Source: DATCMU01 sp036563245 (GTDB lineage: Bacteria; Pseudomonadota; Alphaproteobacteria; Rhizobiales; Devosiaceae). Taken from it: a DNA stretch of 64,000 bases. Shown one piece after another: positions 1-8,996 of the stretch (the first letter of the stretch is position 1; each line of letters opens with the position of its first letter). A program made the translations under genes and the position numbers. The stretch spans positions 21,696 through 85,695 of the forward strand of contig DATCMU010000009.1 in NCBI GenBank assembly GCA_036563245.1. The letters run 5' to 3'. The notes below the pieces were generated by a model. The model made no database searches, was not told the DNA's origin, and saw only the letters and a list, made by a program, of their open reading frames with translations.

Positions 1-665
1 ATGAAGGAGTTCACACGGCGCGCCACGTGCGGAAAGACCATGTAGGCTGCAAAGCCGCCGCCCGCCGCAAGCCCGATCAACCCGCCGATCACCCACCATG
101 AAATGCCCGACAAAAAGAGCAGCGCCACAAGGGTCAGCAGCATCAGCGCGGTCTGCCCCACATCGGGCTGCATCAGGAGCGGGGTGACGATCAGCGCGAA
201 CAGCACCAGGGCGAGGAAGCGCGCCGGCACGTCCTTGCGCACCATGCGCTCGGAAAACAGCCACCCCCCGATCACGGCGAAGGCCGGTTTGACGAATTCG
301 GACGGCTGCACCGAAAGCCCGAACGCCGAGACCCAACGCCTTGCGCCCTTCACTTCGACACCGAACTTGAGGGTGGCGAACAGCAGCACGATGCTGGCGA
401 CCAGCACGCCAAGCGCGACGAACCGCGCGAGGCGGGCCGGCATGAAGCTTGCCCCGATCAGCACCGCAACAGCCGGTATCGCAAACAGCACGTGCCGGAT
501 GATGAAGTGCCAGGGGCCGAAGCCCAGGCGCTCGGCAACCGGTGGACTGGCCGCGAACGAAAGAATGATGCCGCACATGAGCAAAAGGATCAGACCGCCG
601 AGCAACTCTCGGTCGATCGTCCACCACCACTCCGCGACTGCGGTCTTGCGGTCCCTTGAAAACAT
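1..665 (-). CDS. ftsW: Lipid II polymerase / cell-division protein FtsW (3' end off window)
   Basis: SEDS-family peptidoglycan glycosyltransferase of the divisome in the inner membrane. The visible 221 codons start with a short basic N-terminus followed by WWWTIDRELLGG and a series of hydrophobic helices. The family hallmark KGARRW, followed by GLSVQPSEFVKP, lies near residue 115; this is the extracytoplasmic loop typical of FtsW/RodA. The C-terminal half lies beyond base 1. Placement directly after mraY in a dcw cluster favours FtsW over RodA. The gene that normally separates the two, murD, is absent. The start at 665 follows a small hairpin (675-691) and was chosen because an upstream ATG at 724 is out of frame. 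Confidence 0.93.
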   Translation of the reverse strand, partial: MFSRDRKTAVAEWWWTIDRELLGGLILLLMCGIILSFAASPPVAERLGFGPWHFIIRHVLFAIPAVAVLIGASFMPARLARFVALGVLVASIVLLFATLKFGVEVKGARRWVSAFGLSVQPSEFVKPAFAVIGGWLFSERMVRKDVPARFLALVLFALIVTPLLMQPDVGQTALMLLTLVALLFLSGISWWVIGGLIGLAAGGGFAAYMVFPHVARRVNSF

Positions 666-789
666 GCCTGAATTGCCGCCGTCGAGGCGGCTTCCCGCGC
701 TGAAGTCAACCATTCGTCAAGCATAGCCGCCGAGTGGTTACTACTTCGCAACCATCACCGCCCTGGGAGGCCGGTTTGCATCGGACAAT
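666..789 (-). other. mraY-ftsW intergenic gap where murD is expected
   Basis: In most bacteria with a dcw cluster, murD (about 1.4 kb) lies between mraY and ftsW. Here mraY ends at 790 and ftsW begins at 665, leaving about 124 bases with no room for it. The gap holds a small perfect stem (675-680 paired with 686-691) just before the ftsW start and no convincing ORF. See the corresponding finding. Confidence 0.8.
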
Positions 790-1875
790 TCAGCGCAGCT
801 TGAGCGAACTCAAACCGATCAGCGCCAGCACGAATGCAATGATCCAGAAACGGATCACCACCTGGCTTTCCGTCCAGCCCATCTGCTCGAAATGGTGGTG
901 GATCGGCGCCATCTTGAACACGCGCTTGCCTGTCAGGCGGAAAGAAACCACCTGGACGATCACCGACACGGTTTCCAGGACGAACAGCCCGCCCACGATG
1001 GCCAGCACGATTTCGTGCTTGGTCGCCACCGCGATCGAGCCAAGAGCCCCCCCGAGCGCCAGCGAACCGGTATCGCCCATGAAGATCTGCGCCGGCGGCG
1101 CGTTGAACCACAGGAACCCCAGCCCTGCCCCGATCAGCGCCCCGCAGACCACGGCCAGGTCGGCGGTTCCGGGCACATAGTCGATCAGCAGGTACTCCGC
1201 GAAGGTCTGGGTGCCCACCAGATAGGCGATGAGGCCGAACGAGGCCGCGGCGATCATTACCGGCATGATGGCCAGCCCGTCGAGCCCGTCGGTCAGGTTG
1301 ACCGAATTGCCCGCCGCCACGATGACGAACGCCCCGAAAACGAAGAAGAAATAGCCAAGATTGAGCGCCAGCCCCTTCACGAAGGGGAACAGGAGCGAGG
1401 TCGAATAGGGTTCCTCCCCGGTATGGGCGAAGACCCAGCAGGCAATGCCCGCGATCAATGCCTCCAGGAGCAGGCGCTGACGCCCCGAAAACCCCTTGTG
1501 GCTGACCCGCTTGACCTTGAGATAATCGTCATAGAAGCCGATGGCGCCAAATCCGATGGTCACCAGCAGCACGACCCAGACATAGACATTGGTCAGGTTG
1601 GCCCAAAGAAGCGTGGCGCATACCGCCCCGGACAGGATCATCAGCCCGCCCATGGTAGGCGTGCCTTTCTTGGTCAGCAGATGGGTCTGCGGCCCATCCT
1701 CACGGATCGGCTGGCCATGGCCCTGGCGCACCTTGAGCAGTCGAATGATGCTGGGGCCGAATAAAAATACAAAAAAAAGCGCCGTCATGGTGGCGCCGGC
1801 CGTTCGGAAAGTGATGTACTTGAAGACGTTGAACAACGTATGGCTTTCGCCATACAGCCCAAGGAAATACAACAT
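790..1875 (-). CDS. mraY: Phospho-N-acetylmuramoyl-pentapeptide-transferase MraY
   Basis: Transfers phospho-MurNAc-pentapeptide from UDP to undecaprenyl phosphate, giving lipid I at the inner membrane. The 361-residue protein is full length for the family, with about ten hydrophobic helices. Active-site signatures are all present: FYDDYLK with the Asp pair at 116-117, NLTDGLDGLA around 193-202, FMGDTGS around 265-271, and the HHH motif at 326-328. ATG start at 1875. It follows murF after a 38-base gap and is almost certainly in the same dcw transcript. Confidence 0.98.
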   Translation of the reverse strand: MLYFLGLYGESHTLFNVFKYITFRTAGATMTALFFVFLFGPSIIRLLKVRQGHGQPIREDGPQTHLLTKKGTPTMGGLMILSGAVCATLLWANLTNVYVWVVLLVTIGFGAIGFYDDYLKVKRVSHKGFSGRQRLLLEALIAGIACWVFAHTGEEPYSTSLLFPFVKGLALNLGYFFFVFGAFVIVAAGNSVNLTDGLDGLAIMPVMIAAASFGLIAYLVGTQTFAEYLLIDYVPGTADLAVVCGALIGAGLGFLWFNAPPAQIFMGDTGSLALGGALGSIAVATKHEIVLAIVGGLFVLETVSVIVQVVSFRLTGKRVFKMAPIHHHFEQMGWTESQVVIRFWIIAFVLALIGLSSLKLR

Positions 1876-1913
1876 CTAATCCCAGTCCCCGTAAACGCCA
1901 GTCAGGCAATATT

Positions 1914-3308
1914 TCATGCGCTGAATCTGGCGCGGATACTCTTCACCAGGCCGCCCAAGCCAACACTCAGTGACCCTTTGACCATAACAAGGTCCCCTTG
2001 CGCAAGGCCGTTCAGAACCTCGCTCGAGGCCTCGTCCACGGTTTCAAAATGGTGCATTTCGACCTGTCCGGCCAAGGCTGCCGCCAGCGCTGCCATGTCG
2101 TCACCAACCAGGAAAACCGCGTCAGGCCGGGCTGCAAGAACAGGTTTTTCGAGTTCTGCATGAAATCGCCTGGCGAATTCGCCTAGTTCGCGCATTGCCC
2201 CCAGGACAAGGACGCGGCGGCCGCCTGGCGCCCTGGTATTGCCGAAAACCTCGAGCGCGGCGCGCATCGAGGCCGGGTTGGCGTTGTAACTTTCGTCGAT
2301 CAGTTCAACCGGGCCGTTCGAACCGTCGAGCTGCACAGCCGCGCCGCGCCCTTCCCCCGCCGACAGCCCTTCTGCCGCCCGCGCTGCAACAGCAAGGTCG
2401 ATGCCCAGGCACCTGGCCACGCAAAGCGCCGCCACCGCGTTCGACGCCATGTGCCGGCCGCGCGCCGAAAGGGTCATGTCCACCGCCCTGCCCTCGAATA
2501 CGGCCCGCACAAGGGTGCCGGCTTCGGTTTCCTCTGCGTTGGTGATGCGGACGTCAGCCCTTTGCGCGTAGCCGAAGGTCACGATGTTGGACCCTGCGCG
2601 CCGCGCTGCGGACAACAGGATATCGAGATAGTCATGGTCGGCATTCACGATGGCCGTCCCCCCAGGCTCGAGGCCGGAGAAGATTTCCGCCTTGGCCATG
2701 GCAATGGCCGCCATCGAGCCCAGATTGCCAATATGTGCGGGGCCGATCGAGGTGATCACCGCCACGTGCGGGCGCACAAGTTCGCTAAGGGGGGTGATTT
2801 CACCGGCATGATTCATGCCGATCTCGAAAACCCCGAACCGGGCCGAGACCGGCAGCCGGGCGAGGGTGAGCGGAACGCCCCAGTGATTGTTGAACGATTT
2901 GACCGACGCGTGGGTCTCTCCCGCGGTCGACAGCACGGCGCGCACGGCCTCCTTGGTCGTGGTCTTGCCTGCGCTGCCAGTGATCGCGACGATCCCCGCT
3001 TTTGAGCGGGCCCGCGCCGACCTTGCGATATCCCTCAGCCCCTGCAACGGGTCGGGCACGGCGATGCGCGGCAACCCCGCCATTTCTCCCGAACGGTCAC
3101 TTGAGACCAGCGCCGCGCCCGCGCCTGCCGCAATCGCGGCGGCGGCAAAGTCGTGGCCGTCGAACCGATCTCCGCGGATCGCGACGAAAAGCGCGCCGGG
3201 TGCGATATCGCGCGAGTCGATGGAAACCGAGTTGAATCCCTCTTCCGTGACATCGTGCGCCACCCCGCCGGTGGCGGCCAGGACCTCGGCAAGCGTATGG
3301 AGCGCCAA
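1914..3308 (-). CDS. murF: UDP-MurNAc-tripeptide--D-alanyl-D-alanine ligase MurF
   Basis: Cytoplasmic ATP-dependent ligase that adds D-Ala-D-Ala to UDP-MurNAc-tripeptide, the last soluble step before MraY. 464 residues, normal size. The Mur-ligase P-loop TGSAGKTTT sits at about 110-118 and is followed by FNNHWGVPLT near 139-148. A central Mur domain and the C-terminal domain with ESYNANP follow. The start is TTG at 3308, six bases after the murE stop; a purine-rich stretch overlapping the murE stop can act as ribosome-binding site. No better in-frame ATG exists. A weak start codon here could set MurF below its neighbours. Confidence 0.96.
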   Translation of the reverse strand: MALHTLAEVLAATGGVAHDVTEEGFNSVSIDSRDIAPGALFVAIRGDRFDGHDFAAAAIAAGAGAALVSSDRSGEMAGLPRIAVPDPLQGLRDIARSARARSKAGIVAITGSAGKTTTKEAVRAVLSTAGETHASVKSFNNHWGVPLTLARLPVSARFGVFEIGMNHAGEITPLSELVRPHVAVITSIGPAHIGNLGSMAAIAMAKAEIFSGLEPGGTAIVNADHDYLDILLSAARRAGSNIVTFGYAQRADVRITNAEETEAGTLVRAVFEGRAVDMTLSARGRHMASNAVAALCVARCLGIDLAVAARAAEGLSAGEGRGAAVQLDGSNGPVELIDESYNANPASMRAALEVFGNTRAPGGRRVLVLGAMRELGEFARRFHAELEKPVLAARPDAVFLVGDDMAALAAALAGQVEMHHFETVDEASSEVLNGLAQGDLVMVKGSLSVGLGGLVKSIRARFSA

Positions 3309-3314
3309 GACCGC

Positions 3315-4778
3315 CTATCCTTCCAGCGCGACGCGGACCGTCTCGTGGTCCGAGAAGTGCAGCCGGGTTTCGCCGACGATCTGGTAGTCCTCGTGCCCCT
3401 TGCCCGCGACCAGCACGACGTCGCCCTGCCGGGCGCCAGCCACGGCTGCGCGGATCGCTTCGGCCCGGTCGCCGATCTCTTCGGCGCCGGGGGCTTCGGC
3501 GAGAATCTCGCGCCGGATCGTCGCGGCATCCTCGGAGCGCGGGTTGTCGTCGGTCACGATCACCCTGTCCGCCAGATCGGATGCGATTGCCCCCATCAAT
3601 GGACGCTTGCCCTTGTCGCGGTCGCCGCCGCAACCAAACACCACCGTTACCTTGCTGCGCGCGAACGGGCGCAGGGCCTCAAGCGCCGTCTTGAGCGCAT
3701 CCGGGGTGTGCGCGTAGTCGATGAAGACCGCCACGTCGCCCTTTCGGCCGGCAAGTTCGAGCCGCCCCTTGGCGCCCTTGAGGTGTTCGAGCGCCGCGAC
3801 GGCGCGCTCTTGCGGTGCGCCGCCGGCGATCGCCAGCGCCACCGCGACCAGGGCGTTCGACACCTGGAACTGTCCGGCGAGCGGCAGGTGAAAATCCATC
3901 GGTTCGCCGACAAGGCGGCCGCGCACCCGTTGTCCCAGCGCCTCGCTGGTGACCTCGTCGACGGAAATGAATGCGCCCTCGCTGCCCACGGTCAACAGCG
4001 TTGCGCCGCGTTCGAGCGCGGCGAACATGAAGGGCAGGTGTTCGGGATCGTCGGTATTGACCACCGCCGCGCCGCCATCGGCCAGAAGGTCGCGGAACAG
4101 GCGCAGTTTTGCCTCACGGTAATTGTCGAACGTCTCGTGATAGTCGAGATGATCGCGGGTCAGATTGGTGAACCCGACCGCCTTGAATGCCAGTCCGTCG
4201 AGCCGTCGCTGGTCGAGCCCGTGGCTCGACGCCTCCATGGCCACGTGATCGATGCCGTCGGCCTTGAGCGCCGCGAGCTGGTGGGCGAGGGTCAGCGAAT
4301 CCGGGGTCGTCAGCGAACCGCCCTCGATCCTGTGCCCCGTATCGACGCCGAGCGTGCCAAGGCTTGCCGACGCGATACCACAATGGTTCCAAATCTGGCG
4401 CACGAAGGAAACGACCGAGGTCTTGCCGTTTGTGCCGGTGACGCCGACCAGCGTTGACGGCAAGGCGCCCACGCTGCGCGCCGCCGCCTTTGCGAAAGCC
4501 GCGCGCACATCGGGCACGACGATCACGGGCACACCCGGATCCTTGTCGGGCCGCGTGTCGGTGACCAGCATGGCCGCCCCTCGCGCGACGGCATCGTCGA
4601 CGAAGCGATTGCCGTGCACATGCACGCCCGGCAGGGCGAAGAAGGCATCGCCCCTGCGCACCGCCCGGCTGTCCGCGCACACGCCCGTTACGCTCAGCGC
4701 TGCGTCGGAATGCTGTTGCAAGGCCCCGTCCAGAAGCGAATCCACGCGAAAAGGCAAGGAATGCGTTTCCTCCATCAT
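3315..4778 (-). CDS. murE: UDP-MurNAc-L-Ala-D-Glu--meso-diaminopimelate ligase MurE
   Basis: Adds the third residue of the peptidoglycan stem peptide in the cytoplasm. The P-loop TGTNGKTS lies at about 114-121 and the DYAHTPDAL motif near 354. DNPRSED lies near 411; DNPR is the signature for meso-diaminopimelate rather than lysine, so the wall is A1-gamma type as expected for a Gram-negative. I place the start at the first ATG after the ftsI stop; a second ATG three bases on (4775) has better spacing from the GAGG and may be the true start. A longer reading frame to 4811 would run into ftsI and is not favoured. Confidence 0.96.
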   Translation of the reverse strand: MMEETHSLPFRVDSLLDGALQQHSDAALSVTGVCADSRAVRRGDAFFALPGVHVHGNRFVDDAVARGAAMLVTDTRPDKDPGVPVIVVPDVRAAFAKAAARSVGALPSTLVGVTGTNGKTSVVSFVRQIWNHCGIASASLGTLGVDTGHRIEGGSLTTPDSLTLAHQLAALKADGIDHVAMEASSHGLDQRRLDGLAFKAVGFTNLTRDHLDYHETFDNYREAKLRLFRDLLADGGAAVVNTDDPEHLPFMFAALERGATLLTVGSEGAFISVDEVTSEALGQRVRGRLVGEPMDFHLPLAGQFQVSNALVAVALAIAGGAPQERAVAALEHLKGAKGRLELAGRKGDVAVFIDYAHTPDALKTALEALRPFARSKVTVVFGCGGDRDKGKRPLMGAIASDLADRVIVTDDNPRSEDAATIRREILAEAPGAEEIGDRAEAIRAAVAGARQGDVVLVAGKGHEDYQIVGETRLHFSDHETVRVALEG

Positions 4779-4782
4779 GTCC

Positions 4783-6492
4783 TCAACGCAATTCCGGCGG
4801 CACCAGTTCACTGTCGAGCGCGGGATCGAGATTCGGCGCGATCCCGAGCATGGGCGCGACGCGCGCGATGATGCGTCCGGTCACTTCGCCCGCGTTCCAG
4901 CCGGCCGTGTCGCCGGAATGATCGTTTTCGCGCTTGGGCTCGTCCACCAGGATGACCATTGCATATTTGGGCGCTTCCATGGGGAACGCTGATGCGAACA
5001 CATTGCGGTTTTTATTGGCCGCATAACGGCCGTTCTCGACCTTTTCCGCCGTGCCGGTCTTGCCACCCATGCGATAGCCCCTGGCCAGCTTGTCGCCCAG
5101 CGACCCAGAGCCGTCGGTGGCGTTGAGACGCATCAGGTAGCGCATGCGTTCGCTGGTCGCTTCGGAAACCACGGGATGGGAGACCGCCAGCGCCTGCTGC
5201 GGGGTGCGTTCGAACAGCGTGGCGGGAATGAAGGTGCCGCCATTGACCAGCGCCGAAATCGCCACCGCCATCTGCATCGGGGTCACCGAAATGCCGTGCC
5301 CGAACGCCGCGGTCGCCGCGGTCACGTCCGAGAAGGTCTGGGGAATGTTCGATTCGGTACGTTCGGGCAGTTCGATCTGCGGCGCCCCATCGAAACCCAT
5401 CTTGTGCAGGAAGGCCCGATAGGCCTCCTTGCCATAGGCCTGCATGATGTGGATCGCGCCCACGTTCGAGGAATACTTGTACACCTCGGGCACGGTCAGG
5501 ATGCGGTGCTTGCCATGAAAGTCGGTGATGGTATAGCGGCCGAACTTCACGCCGAACCGGGCGTCGAAACTGTCGGTGAGCTTCACCTTGCCGCTTTCAA
5601 GCGCCCCCGCGATGGTCATGGTCTTGAACACGGACCCAAGCTCGAACTTGCCCGCGGTAATGGCGTTGAGGCGCCCCGCCTTGAGCGCGGTCGCCGGCTC
5701 GTTTGGATCGAAGTCTGGCAGCGAAACCAGCGCCAGGACCTCGCCGGTATGCACGTCGAGCATCACCCCGGAGGCGGCAATCGCCTTGTAGCGGGTCAGC
5801 GCGTCCTCGAGCTGGTCGCGCATGACGTTCTGCACCCGCATGTCGATGGACAGGTTGACCGGCTCCAGCGCCCGCCCGCGCGCCAGGCCCACCGCCTGCA
5901 ACACGCCAACGTCCTCGCTGTCCATGTATTTCTCGATGCCGGCAATGCCCTGGTTGTCGACATTGACCGAGCCCAGCACGTGCGAGGCCGTTGGGCCGCC
6001 GGGATAGAACCGCTTGCTCTCGGTAATGAAGTCGATGCCCGGAATCCCCAGATGCAGGATCTTCTCCTCCATCGCCGGCGACAATTCGCGCTTGATCCAC
6101 ACGAAACCCTTGTCGCCGGTCAGCTTGTTGCGCAGCCACTGGCGATCGAGATCCGGCATCACGCTGGTCAGCTTCTCGACGGCCTCGTCAACATCGATGA
6201 TGCGGCGCGGCTCGGCGTAAAGGGACGGCACCTTGATATCGACCGCCATTTCCAGCCCGTTCCGGTCGAGGATCGGCGGACGGGTCGCGGTCAGCGCCGC
6301 CCGGCTCTGGCCTTCGATGGTGGTGTCGACAGTCTCGTTGCCCAGCTGGATCAGCCGGCCCGCGACCACCCCGAACACCGCCAGCAGCAGGACGATGGAG
6401 ACGCGGATGCGCGACTGGGTCATGTTGCCCCGCGCCTTGCGCGCGCCATCCAGCGCAATGGTGTCGTTGCCGCCCAGGCTCGCCATGGCCAT
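4783..6492 (-). CDS. ftsI: Division-specific peptidoglycan transpeptidase FtsI (PBP3)
   Basis: Class B penicillin-binding protein that cross-links septal peptidoglycan. Order: short cytoplasmic tail, one membrane helix (about residues 31-47), PBP dimer domain, transpeptidase domain. The three catalytic boxes are visible: SVFK with Ser287, SSN at 341-343, and KTG at 478-480 followed by TAEK. 569 residues, usual length. ATG start at 6492, two bases after the ftsL stop. The N-terminal tail of about 30 residues before the helix is typical of alphaproteobacterial FtsI. Confidence 0.97.
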   Translation of the reverse strand: MAMASLGGNDTIALDGARKARGNMTQSRIRVSIVLLLAVFGVVAGRLIQLGNETVDTTIEGQSRAALTATRPPILDRNGLEMAVDIKVPSLYAEPRRIIDVDEAVEKLTSVMPDLDRQWLRNKLTGDKGFVWIKRELSPAMEEKILHLGIPGIDFITESKRFYPGGPTASHVLGSVNVDNQGIAGIEKYMDSEDVGVLQAVGLARGRALEPVNLSIDMRVQNVMRDQLEDALTRYKAIAASGVMLDVHTGEVLALVSLPDFDPNEPATALKAGRLNAITAGKFELGSVFKTMTIAGALESGKVKLTDSFDARFGVKFGRYTITDFHGKHRILTVPEVYKYSSNVGAIHIMQAYGKEAYRAFLHKMGFDGAPQIELPERTESNIPQTFSDVTAATAAFGHGISVTPMQMAVAISALVNGGTFIPATLFERTPQQALAVSHPVVSEATSERMRYLMRLNATDGSGSLGDKLARGYRMGGKTGTAEKVENGRYAANKNRNVFASAFPMEAPKYAMVILVDEPKRENDHSGDTAGWNAGEVTGRIIARVAPMLGIAPNLDPALDSELVPPELR

Positions 6493-6494
6493 GT

Positions 6495-6872
6495 CTATTG
6501 CCCTTCGATCTTGCCGCCGGCGGGGTCGATGCCGGCATCGAGCGATTTGATCAGGTCGGTAAGCGCGGCGCTGTCCGGTTCAGATACCGGCCGCATCGGC
6601 AAATCCTCGAATTTGGCAAACTGCTTCTCGTCGGCCACCGCGAGCTTGAGTTCGTCGGCATGGCGCTCGACGATGGGCTCGATCTGGCTTGGCTGGTTGA
6701 GATAGGCCCAGTCGGCCTTGACCACCGAAAGCGTCGCCTGCTGGTGCTCGATCCTGCTTTCGAGCTCCGCCTTGCGGGTCGCCGTCTCCTCGACGCGATA
6801 TTTCAGCCCGTAGACGCCCACCAGCGCCACAAGGCTGGTGACCGCCAGAACGATGTTGAGGCCCCGGATCAT
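6495..6872 (-). CDS. ftsL: Cell-division protein FtsL
   Basis: Small bitopic divisome protein of 125 residues: a membrane helix at about residues 5-22, then a periplasmic coiled-coil stretch rich in Glu/Arg/Gln (about 25-60), then a polar tail. Sequence identity in FtsL is always low, so the call rests on size, topology and position between rsmH and ftsI. Its ATG at 6872 overlaps the rsmH stop by four bases (ATGA), indicating translational coupling. Role by family: part of the FtsQLB subcomplex that activates FtsWI. Confidence 0.9.
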   Translation of the reverse strand: MIRGLNIVLAVTSLVALVGVYGLKYRVEETATRKAELESRIEHQQATLSVVKADWAYLNQPSQIEPIVERHADELKLAVADEKQFAKFEDLPMRPVSEPDSAALTDLIKSLDAGIDPAGGKIEGQ

Positions 6873-7879
6873 GCCGCCCCCCGCCGCAAGGAGAAGGGAA
6901 TGCCAAGCCCCGAAAGGCTGAACGGGCGCGCTGTTGCGTCCGTGCGCCGTGCGCTGCGCAGCGTCGCCGAACGGGCGCGAGGATTGCGCGAAAGTTCGCC
7001 GGCCCCGGCCCGCACAGGCTTGGCGACCGGGGACCAGCGCGGCGCTGTGGCCTCCTGCATGGGCATGTGGCGCGATTTCGGCCCGCTGGCTGCCACCCCC
7101 GAAAGGAAGCGCTTCACGATCCTGTCCTCCAGCGAATGGAAGGTGACGACCGCCAGCCGCCCGCCCTCGCCAAGCAGCCGCTCGGCGGCGAACAGGCCTT
7201 CGGCCAGTTCGTCGAGTTCGGCGTTGACCGCGATCCTGAGCGCCTGGAAGCTGCGGGTCGCGGGGTGGATATCCCCCGGCTTGCGCCCGATGGCCTTCTC
7301 GATGATTGACGCCAGCCGGCTCGTCGTCGAGATGGGGTCGGAGGCACGTTCGGAAATGATAGCCTGGGCGATGCGGCGCGACTTGCGTTCTTCACCCAGC
7401 GCAAAAAGAAGATCGGCCAAAGCCTTCTCGTCCAATGTGTTCACAAGATCGGCAGCGCTGGTGCCCTCGCCGCTCATGCGCATGTCGAGTGGCCCTTCGC
7501 GCAGGAACGAGAACCCGCGTCCCGCCTCGTCGAGCTGCATGGAGCTGACCCCGATGTCGAGCACGATGGCATCGACCGGGCGCGGCATTTGCCCGGCAAA
7601 GGTTTCGAGTTCGGAAAAGCGCCCGGCAAAGAAGGTGAAGCGGTCGCCGAAATCCGCGCTCAGCGCCGCCACGTGCGGCGCGACATTCGGGTCGCGGTCG
7701 ATGGCGAGTACCGATGCCCCGGTCTCAAGCAGTGCGCGGCTATACCCGCCGGCCCCGAAGGTGCCGTCGAGCACGAGCATGCCTTCAAGCGGGCGCAGGG
7801 CATCGAGGACTTCCTCGAGCAGCACCGGAAGGTGGGGCATGGACTGCTGGCTGGGTCCGGACCCGTGGGCTTGGGTCAT
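6869..7879 (-). CDS. rsmH: 16S rRNA (cytosine(1402)-N(4))-methyltransferase RsmH (MraW)
   Basis: SAM-dependent methyltransferase acting on C1402 of 16S rRNA. 336 residues. The N-terminus has HLPVLLEEVLDAL followed by the SAM-binding motif LDGTFGAGGYS; LDIGVSS and FHSLEDRIVK, both typical of RsmH, follow. ATG start at 7879. It is the first gene of the dcw block here. The usual upstream partner mraZ is not present: the next gene upstream on this strand is an unrelated MDR oxidoreductase 140 bases away. Confidence 0.97.
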   Translation of the reverse strand: MTQAHGSGPSQQSMPHLPVLLEEVLDALRPLEGMLVLDGTFGAGGYSRALLETGASVLAIDRDPNVAPHVAALSADFGDRFTFFAGRFSELETFAGQMPRPVDAIVLDIGVSSMQLDEAGRGFSFLREGPLDMRMSGEGTSAADLVNTLDEKALADLLFALGEERKSRRIAQAIISERASDPISTTSRLASIIEKAIGRKPGDIHPATRSFQALRIAVNAELDELAEGLFAAERLLGEGGRLAVVTFHSLEDRIVKRFLSGVAASGPKSRHMPMQEATAPRWSPVAKPVRAGAGELSRNPRARSATLRSARRTDATARPFSLSGLGIPFSLRRGAA

Positions 7880-7993
7880 GATCGAAGGCTACTCCACTCC
7901 GGCGGCAATCTGCCGGTACGCTTCGCCCCTGTTCGAGGGCGCTTCGGTCACTTTGCGCAACAGGTTTTAAGATTCTGTTTCCCAAACCCGGCG

Positions 7994-8996
7994 GCTGCCG
8001 ACAAACCGTCGATGCCCGTTACGGCGCAGGCGGAGAAAGGGTCACCACCACGCTGCCCGACTTGTGGCCACCGTCGACCCGGCGGTGCGCCGCCGCGATC
8101 TGATCGAATGCATAGGTGCTATCAATTACTGGCCTGAGGTCGCCGCTTTCGACCAGCGAAACCAGGCGACGGAAATTCTTACCAGAGAAAACCTCGTCAT
8201 TTTCAGAGGCGCCGACGATCTGCGTGTGGAAAGCAGCACCAAGCATTTCAAGAAGGGTACCGATCACCATCAGGTATCGCCCACCCGGCTTGAGCATGTG
8301 CTTGACGCACCGAAAGGGGGCATTGCCGTGGGTATCCATGATCAGGTCGAACTTCTGGCCGCTCCGCATGAAGTTTTCTTTTCTATAGTCGATCACCTCG
8401 TCGGCACCGAGGGATCGCACCAAGTCGGCGTTCCTTGCGCTGCACACGCCGGTCACTTTCGCTCCCATCTGCCGGGCAATCTGCACCGACGCGACGCCGA
8501 CCGCACCTGACGCGCCATTGATCAGGATGCTTTCCCCGGCCTTGAGCTTGCCGCGCGAGAAGAAATTCAGCGCCGTCAGACCGCCGAAACAGATCGATAC
8601 GATCTCTTCGTAGCCGACGCTTTCAGGAATGCGCGCGATAGGGCCATTGGCGGGAACGCAGAAATATTCCGCGTGGCAACCGAACTCGAATCCCCTGGAG
8701 GCCAGAACGCGATCTCCCACCGCGAAATCCTTCACCCCCTCGCCTGTCGCCGCCACGTCGCCTGCAGCGTCGAACCCGAAAACTGGCTGCTTGAGGCGCG
8801 TGAACCCCAGCGCAAATCGCGTGAGCAGGGACAGACCCGCCGGCACGTCGAGCGCACGCATGCGGCAATCGCCGGAATTGACCGTCGTCGCATGCACCCG
8901 CACCAGCACATCTTGCGGCCCGGGGACTGGGGTCGGCACCTCGCCGATCCGCACCGCTTCCGGTGGACCGTAGCGTTCGCAAATCGCAGCCTTCAT
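7994..8996 (-). other. Placeholder note: coding part of this span is the MDR oxidoreductase at 8019-8996; 7880-8018 is the dcw leader
   Basis: Bases 7880-8018 form the only gap before rsmH and must carry any dcw promoter. I see no mraZ ORF and no clear intrinsic terminator for the upstream oxidoreductase in this gap, so read-through into the dcw cluster is possible. Confidence 0.4.
8019..8996 (-). CDS. Zinc-independent MDR-family NAD(P)-dependent oxidoreductase (quinone reductase-like)
   Basis: Medium-chain dehydrogenase/reductase of about 325 residues. The N-terminal GroES-like domain is followed by a Rossmann domain with the nucleotide motif GASGAVGVASVQIARQ and a C-terminal tail. The catalytic zinc ligands of alcohol dehydrogenases are not evident, which suggests the quinone-reductase/zeta-crystallin-like branch. 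Substrate is unknown. The ATG at 8996 has a GGAG six to seven bases upstream and overlaps the stop of the HTH regulator gene by four bases, so I prefer it to a start 12 codons further upstream. It is the last gene of a three-gene operon with the regulator and a membrane protein. Confidence 0.85.
   Translation of the reverse strand: MKAAICERYGPPEAVRIGEVPTPVPGPQDVLVRVHATTVNSGDCRMRALDVPAGLSLLTRFALGFTRLKQPVFGFDAAGDVAATGEGVKDFAVGDRVLASRGFEFGCHAEYFCVPANGPIARIPESVGYEEIVSICFGGLTALNFFSRGKLKAGESILINGASGAVGVASVQIARQMGAKVTGVCSARNADLVRSLGADEVIDYRKENFMRSGQKFDLIMDTHGNAPFRCVKHMLKPGGRYLMVIGTLLEMLGAAFHTQIVGASENDEVFSGKNFRRLVSLVESGDLRPVIDSTYAFDQIAAAHRRVDGGHKSGSVVVTLSPPAP

Noticed and set aside
3153..6705. Very long open frames on the plus strand opposite murE and ftsI
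   Set aside because: They are antisense shadows of strongly conserved genes in GC-rich DNA; translations are Arg/His/Gly-rich without any domain.
7994..8996. Placeholder entry in the feature list covering this span
   Set aside because: It is only a note about the dcw leader (7880-8018); the gene here is the MDR oxidoreductase at 8019-8996, and the note should not be read as a second gene.
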